DNA of 64,000 bases from Erpobdella octoculata (GCA_963978895.1 OZ022244.1:2956432-3020431); one strand, 5' to 3'; positions 46,413 through 56,589 are shown, counted from the stretch's first letter. A program made the numbers and translations. The notes: generated by a model from the sequence alone, not told the origin.

Positions 46413-47110
46413 TCGCTGTTTTTTTTATATTTAGTCATGTTATTAGTGTCTCTGTTTTGCTTTATATTGTTACAAAGTAAGTTATCAAAGTTAAACAACA
46501 AATGTGCAAAGCTTATTTAAATAAAAGTGATATAAGATAATGATTCATGTGTTTCATATTATTCACTTCTAAACTGTACACAAATTAATTTTAGTCATAT
46601 TATTGTAATTATAATTAAAAGTTATTTTTTTGCATTCATTCAAATATTTTATGTTACATTTTTTCATATTTAAATAGATTCTAAATAATAAAAAACAACC
46701 ATTGATTCAAAACAACGATAACCATAACTTAGATTACCAAAATTTTCCGTTTACACACTCAGTTGTGTTTTGAAAGTTTGGGAAAAAGTTCATTTGTGTG
46801 CAGCAATAACTTGAATGCAAATTTTATTTCAGCTGTATATATAACAAGTTGATGAAATCATGCATAATTACTGAAGTTCTATTTGAAAAAAACATCAGCA
46901 AATTTTTTGGCCCGTCATATTTTAATGTTTTAGCAAACAAATAGTTTTGTAATTTTAATATAACTGATAAAACGAATTCATTATTTTTTTTTAATTTAAT
47001 TAATTTTTAATTCAAAAACCTTATGATACAGATCTAATGCAAAAAACCCTATCTCTTTACGGAGTCTAGCTTTTAGTTTTTATTTTCCCATACAGATTTT
47101 AAATTATAAA

Positions 47111-47148
47111 AAAACACCACTGATTCAAAACGACGACAACCATAAGTA
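47111..47148 (+). promoter_or_regulatory. Two-box module (pair of 21,975, no SINE, divergent downstream)
   Basis: CACCACTGATTCAAAA, then CATAAGTA at 47,141; spacing 26 bp. Downstream reads CTAATTTGCGATCGCG and diverges from its pair for about 45 bp before homology returns at GCGTGTTCAAA. Confidence 0.55.
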
Positions 47149-47961
47149 ATCTAACAATCATCTAATTTGCGATCGCGTTTAGTCTAACAGGATTTCCATA
47201 TCGGAAAGCGTGTTCAAAAAAAATTTAAACGTATAAGATTCTAACATTTTTTTATCTATCGTATTATTTAAGTTTCAAACTAAGAGTCCTGGTTTATTTA
47301 TTGTAATAGAAAAACTCAGCAACGCCTAATTTCTTTGGCGAAGTTGTACCACGCAGTTGTCAACAACTTTAAATTAAACAACTTTGTATTTCTTAATGTA
47401 ATTTTGTATTTTAATTAAATTTGAAAAGTGTGTTTAAAATAGATGATATACAAATAATAAATTTTAAGAATATTAGTGAATTAGTATACAGTTTGATGAT
47501 TTAATAAGGAATAGGAATCACCAAGTAAACCAACCGTTAACATTAAAGGCGGAGATTAAAACATTGTTGGTGTTTTTAATTATATGTTCATTGTAATAAT
47601 TATTTAGCTGTAATCACAATAATATTATAAATTTAATGATCCAAATAGTTTTTTTTTAATTTTTTCAATTCAAACTTTGACAAATTGTACATTCATTTGA
47701 CATGTAGTAACACCGATAGCTCATACATATCACAAAGTTTTAGATAAAATTGAATCCCTTTTAATTCATTCATTTTTGTGGTACGTTATATAAATTTGAC
47801 AGTTGAGTAGCTCTTGTTTGCCACGTTCTGTTTATTAACACAACGTGCCAAAAGCAAAAAAACAGCTGAGTTTTTTTAAATGGCGATTGAATAAAATAGA
47901 ACTACACTTAAAATTGTGCTTGTGCTACTAGTATTATAAATTGTTTAAAACAGTGTATCGG

Positions 47962-47999
47962 AAAACACCACTGACCGAAAGATCACAACAGCATAAATA
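47962..47999 (+). promoter_or_regulatory. Two-box module
   Basis: CACCACTGACCGAAAG, then CATAAATA at 47,992; spacing 26 bp. Further copies are at 48,314 (CACCCCTAG; TAATAAGT) and 48,574 (degraded, still 26 bp). Confidence 0.5.
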
Positions 48000-48639
48000 A
48001 CCGATGTTAATATAAAGATCTGCGTGCGTTAATTAAGAGAGGGCATAATTGGTAGTATAAAATGCTTTAGTCGATAGAAGTAGGCGTTTAACTTATTAAA
48101 TGCAATATCAAATAATTAATTTTAATTAATGTATCAGCAAGATTACATGCGTAAGTTTTAGTAATCTTTTAAATATTGAAAAACAAATTAAGTACCAATA
48201 TTAAATATGGCATTTTATAAGTTGCAATTTTTGAAATAAAAACAAGAATTATGTTTTCAAAGTTGTTTTTGTGATATTTACTATGAAACAAATTCACTAA
48301 TTATGAATCTTCAAAAACACCCCTAGTTCAAAGCAACGGATTTAATAAGTGATGTATAAAAGCTTAGATTGCAGCTGCTTGAAGTGCAAAACTCAAGGAA
48401 TGAAGCATTATTATTATTAGTATTTGTTGGTCTTAATTTGTAATTAATAAATAATATAGCGTCCGAAGTACATATCATTTATGTGCCAATAGCCGGATTA
48501 ATCGGCTGTGTTTATTTATTGAAATCTGAAATTAATTTATAAGAACTTTATACACATTATTTTTTTGAAATTACCAACACACCACCAATTTAAAAAAAAA
48601 ACTAATATTAAAAGGAAACTCAAATGATTTCAGGCCAAA

Positions 48640-49165
48640 TCGGAGGGTCCTGCAATTTTTTCAAATTCGAAGAGTTTTTTTTGGGTAGGGGGTGGTGGGG
48701 GGTACAACATTCATTCATAAACTTATTTTTTTACAATTGTTTTAACTGGTTTAAGACTGATTTTGACTTTCTCCAATTTGTAGTCTTTATTTTTTATCAT
48801 TAATAAATACTCAAAGATACCAAAAAAGACTGCAGGCTAAAAATAGTCAAAATTTTTGTTTAATCCTTTTTCAAACATTAGCTAGTTTCCCCAGGCCTAA
48901 TCAGAGGGCTTGCCATTATTCCAAATATGAGGGGATTTTCTTTGGGTGGGGTTGTTACATTTATTCATAAGCTTATTTTGTTTACTATTGCTTTAACTGG
49001 TTTGAGAATGAGTTTGACTATCTTCAGTTTGCCGTCTTTCTTTTCTTTCATTAACAAATCAATGAAGATACCAAAAAAGACTGCAGACTAAAGATAGTCA
49101 AAAAAAGGTTTTGTTTGTGGCGAGCTTTTTTTCCTTTTTCACTTTTGAGCCCCCCCCAGCCTTTA
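48640..49165. repeat. Two diverged copies of a fold-back repeat
   Basis: Each copy has left arms such as GACTATCTTCAGTTTGCCGT and right arms such as GACTGCAGACTAAAGATAGTC. The arms form inverted repeats around about 45 bp. A half copy (GACTATCTTCAGTCTGCAGT) lies at 13,118 and 38,407. No transposase, so at most a non-autonomous fold-back or MITE. Confidence 0.6.
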
Positions 49166-50269
49166 CTGCTGGTTGGTAATTTACCAGGTTTATCAAAAAG
49201 TTAACGTAGATTAGAAAAGCAGCTCTAATAATTTTGAAAATGGTCAAGTATTGAAGCAGCACTTCTGTTTGTTTTAATTCTAAGTCACACGGTTTTTAAT
49301 TAGCTTTCTAAGTAGATTATTTTCAAGGCGTAATTAATCAGTTTTAAACCCCTAACCGTAATTTAATCTTTTCCAAAAAATTTTTGCTTCTTATGTTGGC
49401 GTATTTTTTGTACAGGTTAAGAATAGATTATTTGAGAAAGCATTATTTTGTCTCCATTTTTTGTCTTCTTTTAATTTCAGAATTTGACAATGGTTCAGAG
49501 CAACTGATAGTGATTGAGCGATTATTGTTATGGTTGAAAACATTTCTTTATAATTACAGAATATTAAAAAACAATTATAAAAAAGTATTCTATTAATTCT
49601 ATGAAAAAAATTGAGACCAATTTTGTTTTAAAGTACACTTTAACACATTTAAATTTTTATCTGTTTTAATTTGTTTAAGAACCAAAATAAATTCAGATTT
49701 TTGATATTTTGAATATATTGTACATTTTGTAATGTTTATAAAAAGTTAGTCAAACACGCATTGTCTATCTATGCTCAACAAATCACAATATATGAAATGA
49801 TAATCGCTTTCTAACAAACCACAACGATGGAAACTTGTATAGAATACTGAAGAGTTGTATTGTTTGTTTTATTTCTAGTGATACAAATAAAAACACTTTT
49901 TATTTTACTACTTTTAAAAACACTACCAATTGAAATACAGCCATTACATAAGCCTTAAATTTATTAAAAAGTATTTTTAAAATTTGATTTGTTTATTAAC
50001 TTATCAATAACCCAGAAAAATGTAGGTGAACAAATACAATTCAAAAGTCCCAACCAAAGATTTTGTATCTCAGCAAGTAAGCCGTAAAAACTGGTTTTTT
50101 TAGGATACTCCGTTTTTTTCTAAATTTTCCGGCTTGTCATATATTGCAAAACAATTTATTCTAATATGACATTTTTTGGAATTTATATAAGTTAACATTT
50201 ACTTATTGTATTTAATTCTATTTGTTTTAGTTTTAAAACGTAAATAATTTTTTACAAATCAAATACTGT
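49166..50269. other. AT-rich spacer
   Basis: No gene is recognisable. One two-box module lies at 49,917 (CACTACCAATTG; CATAAGCC; spacing 26 bp). Confidence 0.5.
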
Positions 50270-50692
50270 TGTAACGGTTGTTACTAATTTTTACTAATTC
50301 GTAAATAATTATTTTTATTTTTTTTATTATTTATTTTTTTTTATCTGGGGTGTTAAATTAAATATCTATTATTTTATCTTTTATTTCTATGTTATGTGAC
50401 GATATGACGGATTTGTTTTTAAAAGATTATGATATTAGCTGTGTGCTTCGTGCTTTGCTTCGTGCTAATAAATTGTAGCTGTGTGCTTAGTGCTTTGCTT
50501 TGTGCTATTAAATTATTGTTTCGTGCTTCGTGCCTGACTTCGTGCTAAGTTGTTGATTTGATTTCTCTGTGTGTTGTACCTTGGGAGCTGATAAAGTTTG
50601 TGGGTACCTCAGAACTTGTGGTGTCTAAATAAATAAGAACCTGAACGCCGGCTCCTGTTGAAGATTTTCCTCATCGGACAACCGACGTTACA
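50270..50692 (+). mobile_element. GypC 5' LTR
   Basis: TGTAACGGTTG to CCGACGTTACA. Contains internal near-repeats of GTGCTTxGTGCTTTGCTT and AATAAATAAG near the 3' part. Confidence 0.95.
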
Positions 50693-50696
50693 TTTC

Positions 50697-50715
50697 TGGC
50701 GCAGTCGACAGGATC
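50697..50715 (+). other. GypC primer-binding site, tRNA-Ser type
   Basis: TGGCGCAGTCGACAGGATC, four bases after the LTR. TGGCGCAGTCG complements the 3' end of animal tRNA-Ser, the primer type known from 17.6/297-like gypsy elements. Confidence 0.7.
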
Positions 50716-50884
50716 AGCATCAACATCGCTGATCTTCATCACAAGGAACGGGCCTACTCAACCAAAGTCTCGCCAAAGAATCAAGGAAATTTTCTGTGTG
50801 GATTCTGTTAGTTTTTTTTTTTTTGATCATTAGGAAGTTATTGTCAGTGCTGTAGGTTAGTGATCAATTAAGGTAGTTAGGATA

Positions 50885-52918
50885 ATGAATACACCGATAT
50901 CAATAGTGATGGAGAAAGGCTCATGGATTGATTCTGAAAATGAATCGCAGGGAGAGGAGTCGCCAGGAAGGCGTAAAATAAATTTTACAGGAGTATTAGA
51001 TAGTGCGGACGCCAAAAGAATACAATACGAGAGAGATTTAGCGGAGAGGATAAGACAGGAGGAGCGTGAGGACCGCGAAGAGAAAGAAAGAGAGGAGCGT
51101 GAGGACCGCGAAGAAAAAGAAAGAGAGGATCGGAAGATGCATATAAGATTGGCCGAGATAGAGAACGCAAAGAATGTGGCGGAGATTAAAGGGTGGTTTT
51201 CAGTAGTAAATAACGTCCGGGAAGAAACCCTTTTAACTCCCGAGGTAGTCATAAAGAACCTAAGCTTTACAAGAGTATTAGAAAGTGCGGACGCCGAAAG
51301 AATACAGTACGAGAGAGATTTAGCAGAGAGGATAAGACAAGAGGAGATAGAAGACCGCGAAGAGAAAGAAAGAGAGGATCGGAAAATGCATTTAAGATTA
51401 GCCGAGATAGAGAGCGCAAAGAATGTGAAGTTGGCGGAAATTAAAGGGTGGTTTGCAGTAGTAAATAACGTCCGGGAAGAAACCCTTTTAACTCCTAGCG
51501 TAGTCAAAAGAATCCAAGCGTTGGAATCTTTCGAAATGATTACAGCTAGCGCTGCAACCATAGATATAGAAAAGGACGGCGGCACGTCGCCAACAGATGT
51601 TGAAATTGTAAGGCCAGACAATACGAACGAGACGATTCAGGACATTATGCCGGTACAAAGCGGCCCGGCCTCGGCGGATCCAACCCACTTCCGCCAGGAA
51701 ACATTGGCAACATTGGGTATGGACGATATCTTAGCCAAACAAGTTGAACAACTCGAGAAAGAAAAGAAAGAGAAAGAGGCAAAATTGCAAGCTCAAGAGA
51801 GGCAGGTTGATTACTTCGAGGAGGCACAACGTATAGAAGAAATTCCTTTGCTGTTGGAAACATACGAGATAGATAAGGTAGCTAATAAGAGCTACTGGGA
51901 AGAAAATGAAATCGAAAGGGTTAACAGAATAAAGAAAAAGAGACAACTGGTACTCTCGCGACAGAGCAGGCTTAAGAAAATTAAAGCTGATACTGAAGAG
52001 TTCTTAGCGAGACGCAGAGAAAAATTTAAACCAGCACGCAAAGAAGAGCCAGTAAAAGAAGATAGCTGGAGAAGAAATGGAAGAGAAGAAAAAGATACAA
52101 GAAGAGTAGGCGAGGACAGGGCTTTCCATGACCAAAAAGACAAAAGAGGATTTAAAGATGAAGCGGACAGATGTGGTCCCAGTGTTGAGAGTGAGAACTG
52201 GGCACCTAGAAAAGAGAAAATCATATCAGATGAGAGAGGTCCCAAAGACGAGAGAAGCCTCCATAAGTTGAGACTCGTTCAAACGACGCGAGACATAAGA
52301 AGTATCATTGTTTATTTTAGTTATTTTCGAGGATTTATTCCACAATTTGCAGAGGTAGCTGGGGTCATCATCAACTTAATGCGGGGTGGAAAAAACCAAA
52401 AGGTAGAATGGCTGGACATACATGAAGAGGCGCTGAACAAGCTAAAAAGACTCCTAGTAGAATCCGTCACCCTCTACACAATTGACTACCAACGAGAGTT
52501 TGGTTTGGCTGTCGATGCAAGCGCGGGAGGCGTTGGATGCTGCCTCTTCCAGTGGAACGCGAACCGAGAGGAACAACCCATCGCCTTTGCCAGTGCTAAA
52601 CTCAGTGACACACAACAAAGATGGGCAACCATCGAAAGAGAAGCCTATGCTGTGGTGTGGGCTCTCCAAAAGTTCAAAGGGTGGTTGCTGCTTTCACAGG
52701 TCACGGTCTTCTCCGACCATAATCCCCTTACGTTTCTAACGGAAGTATCGACAAAAAGTTCAAAACTTACAAGATGGGCCCTTGCACTTCAAGAGTTTGA
52801 TCTTCAGTTCAAGTACCGGGCGGGACGAACCAACATTCCTGCCGATTTCATGTCACGGTCCATAGAAGACGACGGCGCTGAGGTTCCCTCCACAACGATC
52901 AAGAAAACTATACAATAA
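50885..52918 (+). CDS. GypC fused ORF: charged Gag-like region plus RT connection and RNase H (677 aa)
   Basis: Residues 1-450 are highly charged coiled coil and hold a tandem duplication. About 34-110 (FTGVLDSADAKRIQYERD to REETLLTPEVV) repeats as 127-205 (FTRVLESADAERIQYERD to REETLLTPSVV). From about 464 the RT thumb/connection begins (IIVYFSYFRGFIPQFAEVAG). RNase H follows, with likely catalytic Asp near 542 (GLAVDASAGG), Glu near 583 (TIEREAYAVVWAL) and Asp near 611 (FSDHNPLTFL), then GRTNIPADFMSR. Protease, RT palm and integrase are missing. The frame is uninterrupted and starts at the first ATG after the leader. Confidence 0.92.
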   Translation: MNTPISIVMEKGSWIDSENESQGEESPGRRKINFTGVLDSADAKRIQYERDLAERIRQEEREDREEKEREEREDREEKEREDRKMHIRLAEIENAKNVAEIKGWFSVVNNVREETLLTPEVVIKNLSFTRVLESADAERIQYERDLAERIRQEEIEDREEKEREDRKMHLRLAEIESAKNVKLAEIKGWFAVVNNVREETLLTPSVVKRIQALESFEMITASAATIDIEKDGGTSPTDVEIVRPDNTNETIQDIMPVQSGPASADPTHFRQETLATLGMDDILAKQVEQLEKEKKEKEAKLQAQERQVDYFEEAQRIEEIPLLLETYEIDKVANKSYWEENEIERVNRIKKKRQLVLSRQSRLKKIKADTEEFLARRREKFKPARKEEPVKEDSWRRNGREEKDTRRVGEDRAFHDQKDKRGFKDEADRCGPSVESENWAPRKEKIISDERGPKDERSLHKLRLVQTTRDIRSIIVYFSYFRGFIPQFAEVAGVIINLMRGGKNQKVEWLDIHEEALNKLKRLLVESVTLYTIDYQREFGLAVDASAGGVGCCLFQWNANREEQPIAFASAKLSDTQQRWATIEREAYAVVWALQKFKGWLLLSQVTVFSDHNPLTFLTEVSTKSSKLTRWALALQEFDLQFKYRAGRTNIPADFMSRSIEDDGAEVPSTTIKKTIQ

Positions 52919-52977
52919 TGTAACGTGAGTTACGGGTGTTGATAACATTGCATTCCACCCTTAACTACACTCTTTTT

Positions 52978-52988
52978 GGGTAGGGAGG
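52978..52988 (+). other. GypC polypurine tract
   Basis: GGGTAGGGAGG directly before the 3' LTR. Confidence 0.75.
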
Positions 52989-53411
52989 TGTAACGGTTGT
53001 TACTAATTTTTACTAATTCGTAAATAATTATTTTTATTTTTTTTATTATTTATTTTTTTTTATCTGGGGTGTTAAATTAAATATCTATTATTTTATCTTT
53101 TATTTCTATGTTATGTGACGATATGACGGATTTGTTTTTAAAAGATTATGATATTAGCTGTGTGCTTCGTGCTTTGCTTCGTGCTAATAAATTGTAGCTG
53201 TGTGCTTAGTGCTTTGCTTTGTGCTATTAAATTATTGTTTCGTGCTTCGTGCCTGACTTCGTGCTAAGTTGTTGATTTGATTTCTCTGTGTGTTGTACCT
53301 TGGGAGCTGATAAAGTTTGTGGGTACCTCAGAACTTGTGGTGTCTAAATAAATAAGAACCTGAACGCCGGCTCCTGTTGAAGATTTTCCTCATCGGACAA
53401 CCGACGTTACA
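52989..53411 (+). mobile_element. GypC 3' LTR
   Basis: Same 423 bp as the 5' LTR; I found no difference by eye. Followed by the target duplication ACTGT. Confidence 0.95.
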
Positions 53412-53914
53412 ACTGTTTTGGTAAATTTTTTTTTAACTTTCAATATAATGCCATGTTATGAGCAGCAAGTCTATATTTTCAAATTTCAGCTCGATTGGAT
53501 AACAGGAAGTTAGTTAATTTTTACTTACTTTCAAGGTTTGCAAACATTAAAGCAAGCAAGCGATTAAACAAACAAATGGGTTTTTTATCGGTTTTCTCTT
53601 TTGTTTTTTTCTGTTTTATTTTCTTTTCCTTGCTTGCTCTCGTTTTTTCCTCATCTTTTGCGCTTTCTTGCTTTTCCTTGCTCTCCCATTTCGCTTGATA
53701 ATGTAACAAAGGGAAACATCAAAGCTGAACAAACATTGTGGAAAGTCTGTTTAAGTAAAGCTGCTATAATGTTATGATTAATGTGTTTTAAATAAATCTT
53801 AGCTGTATTAAATTAATTTTGATTACATTTTTGTACTTATAAAAAAGCGTTAAATTAATAAATCCATTAAAGCACTTTATATTGGTTTTATTTGACCATT
53901 ATGGGAAAAATCTG

Positions 53915-53953
53915 AAAACACCACTGATTCTAAAACGACAAAAACTATTAGTA
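53915..53953 (+). promoter_or_regulatory. Two-box module
   Basis: CACCACTGATTCTAAA, then TATTAGTA at 53,946; spacing 26-27 bp. Followed by CTAATTTGAGCTCGCCG. Confidence 0.45.
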
Positions 53954-54717
53954 TCTTAACAATCAAACTAATTTGAGCTCGCCGTTCTAGCCAAAAAAAA
54001 AACAGAAAGCTCATATTAAACTGTCGTTTCTACAGTATGACTGCCTTATTAGGCGCGAGTTTCACAATATTATTTGTCTACAAGTTATGTTCTATTGAAA
54101 ACGGCTTCGAATGTCTAAAACAAATTCATATTGAAATGATGTTTGATTATAATTTAATGTTTTAAAGAAAACGTAGCCAGTTTTTAATTTTTAAAAATTG
54201 GTGTTTTTCAGACTACAAAAAATTGTTATTGAAAAGAGTAATTAATTTTAATCATCAATATATTTGTTTATTTATTAAAATCAAAAATGAAATTATCAGA
54301 ATTTTAATAACAATAGTTTTGAGAATTACCAGCACACCACCAAATTAAAATAAAAAATATCATAACTAAACTCAAATGATTTAAGTCATCTTTAGAATAG
54401 TAATACTCATATTCTAAATGTATTATTTTAATTATACTTGTCTTACGAATTTGAGTATCAGCGATTTATTAAAAAGCATTAATCATCAGTTGATTTAATC
54501 AGAGAGACATGCTTCCTATTATTCAATTTCCATGTGTGTGCCCTAACAACTTTTGATGGTACACGACTTGCGTACCATGGTCATAACGGGTAACGGAAAA
54601 TTAGGATTCGATTCCCTAAAAGTGGCATGAAATACGGTTACTACATTCAATAGTTTTACATTTTTTTAAGTATTTTATGTTTAATTTTTAATTATTATAA
54701 ACATAATCTAAATATTA

Positions 54718-54756
54718 AAAAACACCACTGATTCAAAACGACGATAACCATAAGTA
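54718..54756 (+). promoter_or_regulatory. Two-box module with SINE inserted 24 bp downstream
   Basis: CACCACTGATTCAAAA, then CATAAGTA at 54,749; spacing 26 bp. CTGATCTGCGC (54,770-54,780) precedes the SINE. Confidence 0.55.
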
Positions 54757-54780
54757 ATCCAACAACTATCTGATCTGCGC

Positions 54781-54939
54781 GAACTCCGCCTCGCTTATTG
54801 CGAGCCAGTCCCAAGCCTGGAGAAAGGAGGAGGGAAAAGTAAAAAGGATCAAATTCTGATCCACGACAGGAAGTACTTAAGTGGTTCCTACATACAGCCA
54901 TTAGAGTCTTAAAACACATGGTGTAAAGGACTATAAACT

Positions 54940-54975
<36 letters not shown>
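54781..54975 (+). mobile_element. SINE-like retroposon (family S)
   Basis: GAACTCCGCCTCGCTTATT to an A-run. Flanked by CTGATCTGCGC and CTGATTTGCGC (one mismatch). The site is outside the large duplication, so this is an independent use of the same target position. Confidence 0.88.
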
Positions 54976-54977
<2 letters not shown>

Positions 54978-55319
54978 GATTTGCGCTTGTGGTCCTAAGT
55001 GATCCAAACGAAACTATATTTAACATTATATAATTTGTACGGTTCTGTATCGTGTGTAATTATAAAGCAAAATGTAAAATGTCCACTGTTATAAAGCCAT
55101 TTTTGAACGAAAAGTAAATAAAACTTGCTATAAGAAGCATAGAAAAATGTTTCGCGCTTAATAAACAAAATTTATTTGGTTTTCATTTCAGGTTTCTTTT
55201 TAACTCCATTTTAAAATAAAAATTACTTTTTGTGACTGTTTTAGGTGGCAGACTTGAATTTTGTTGACGGTGTCTGCCTCTGTTGATCCTTATGACCCAT
55301 AAACCAGACATTGAAGTTA

Positions 55320-55475
55320 AGCAGATATTCATCTATTGAAGTTATTGAATTTTATAGAAGTTTAATTAGTTGTTGACACCACATTCAAGCCTCGTCATAA
55401 TCCACTCAAAAAATGTTTGTACTTATTAAAACAACCATTAGCAGATACGTTATGTGATTAACGGAAAGTATTAAA
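55320..55475. repeat. Old repeat block with copies at 60,430-60,580 and 63,470-63,610
   Basis: All three carry CATC(A/T)ATxGA(A/G)GAAGTTAT, AAGxTTAATTAGT, GACACCACATT and CAGATACGTTAT-like sequence in the same order. Function unknown; it seems to be another part of the ancient tandem unit. Confidence 0.55.
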
Positions 55476-55846
55476 TATGAGTTATTATTTAAAGTTCATA
55501 ATCGGAAACAATTATTTACCCGATGATTGTGGATAAATAATAGCTTTTTATTTAATTTTTTGTTTTATTCTCAATAATTTTTTTAAACTGTAACTAATAA
55601 ATTTTTGACTATTAATTTGCTTTAGCAGAATTAATTTTTATTAAATCTGAATTAAAAAATTTATTTCACCATACAAAAGAATATAAAGTAAACAATGTCA
55701 ACAAATTTGATAAAAATAATAAAAACGTGTAAAAATGAGATCATTTAAAAAAAAATTGAAAACTTATGAAAAGATATTCAGCTAGCCAGAGTGCCTTATT
55801 TCACACAGTATGCAATAATGAGATATTAATGTTATTAGAATTAGCC

Positions 55847-56036
55847 CGTCAAAATGACGGATCTTTTTAAATCTCATTATATACTATTTTTAGATTGCAG
55901 CGCCACCTTTTAGACTTTTAGGACTAACAGTGTACAATTGGTTAATAACTTTTATTAAACGCCAGCGCGCACTTATTTTAAAAACTGGTGACTGCTGACC
56001 ACCACGACCGCCGCGTTAAGCAAAATTGCTAACATA
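55847..56036 (+). repeat. Family M repeat abutting a CATA microsatellite
   Basis: GTCAAAATGACGGATCTTTT to ACCGCCGCGTTAAGC and AAAATTGCTAACATAC, running directly into the CATA array. Same orientation as 7,190-7,395. Confidence 0.7.
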
Positions 56037-56161
56037 CATACATACATACATACATACATACATACATACATACATACATACATACATACATACATACATA
56101 CATACATACATACATACATACATACATACATACATACATACATACATACATACATACATAC
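56032..56161. repeat. (CATA)n microsatellite, 5' flank of LINE
   Basis: About 32 units between the family M repeat and the first LINE codons. Confidence 0.97.
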
Positions 56162-56162
56162 A

Positions 56163-56561
56163 ACTTCTAAAGCAATTCTTGTTACGGATAAAGAAAGAGA
56201 AGATATTAAAATAAGAGCCAACAATGTTATTATTACTGGATTGCCTACGCCTACTGACTCAAAAATTACTGATCAAAAACTTGTCGAAACTTTCTGCGAA
56301 GAAGCCCTCACTGTTAAACCTCGCATACTCAAAACTCGCAGACTAGGAAAAGACAATGTCAAAATCTGTGTCACGCTAAACAGTCCTGATGATGTAAAAG
56401 ATCTTCTCTCTTCTGCGGTCATACTTAGAAGCTCTTCTGAAGTCAAATTTCGCCAAGTTTACATAAACAGGGATTTAACTCGTATTCAAGCAGAGGAGGC
56501 CTACAAAAGGCGGTGTGCTAAAAGAGAATCTCGACAGCCTTTTCCATCTGCATCCTCCTGA
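56163..56561 (+). pseudogene. LINE ORF1, C-terminal part
   Basis: The frame runs from the microsatellite edge: NNVIITGLPTPT (the RRM-entry motif common in LINE ORF1 proteins), then RILKTRRLGKDNVKICVTL and VYINRDLTRIQAEEAYKRR (C-terminal domain). This is the RNA-binding chaperone half. The N-terminal coiled coil and any start codon are lost. The stop at 56,559-56,561 lies 28 bp before the ORF2 ATG. Confidence 0.8.
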
Positions 56562-56589
56562 AAAGTCTACAACTTTAACACCAACAAAT

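Larger units (their letters stand above)
32953..47610. repeat. Segmental duplication, copy 2 (about 14.6 kb)
   Basis: Partner of 8,049-22,660 in the same orientation. Unique to this copy are a tRNA-type SINE plus a family M piece (35,724-36,170) and an extra SINE in the stack at 42,839. The minisatellite has 13 units rather than 23. Beyond 47,610 it continues to match copy 3 (to 47,721). From 47,722 to 48,635 it matches 17,268-18,590, so the array is hierarchical. The spacer DNA has no intact genes. Confidence 0.9.
50270..53411 (+). mobile_element. GypC: young 3.1-kb LTR retrotransposon, internally deleted
   Basis: LTRs 50,270-50,692 and 52,989-53,411, both 423 bp and identical as far as I can read. 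Flanked by the 5-bp duplication ACTGT at 50,265 and 53,412. Has a tRNA-Ser-type primer-binding site, a polypurine tract and one ORF of 677 codons. Identical LTRs and a perfect target duplication mean recent insertion. The ORF lacks a recognisable zinc knuckle, protease, RT palm and integrase, so it must have moved with enzymes supplied in trans. Confidence 0.95.
53412..54780. other. AT-rich DNA with old array units
   Basis: No gene. A pyrimidine tract lies at about 53,580-53,690. The sequence after it (CGCTTGATAATGTAACAAAG, later GATTAATGTGTTTTAAAT) is related to 11,080-11,230 and 21,330-21,440, remains of the ancient unit. Modules at 53,915, 54,331 and 54,718. Confidence 0.5.

Noticed and set aside
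50857..51621. 254-codon minus-strand Ser/Arg-rich frame
   Set aside because: Antisense shadow of the Glu/Arg-rich GypC ORF.
54695..54919. Short minus-strand frames across family S SINEs (also 31,757-32,029)
   Set aside because: The same antisense SINE read in frame; recurrence reflects the repeat, not a protein family.
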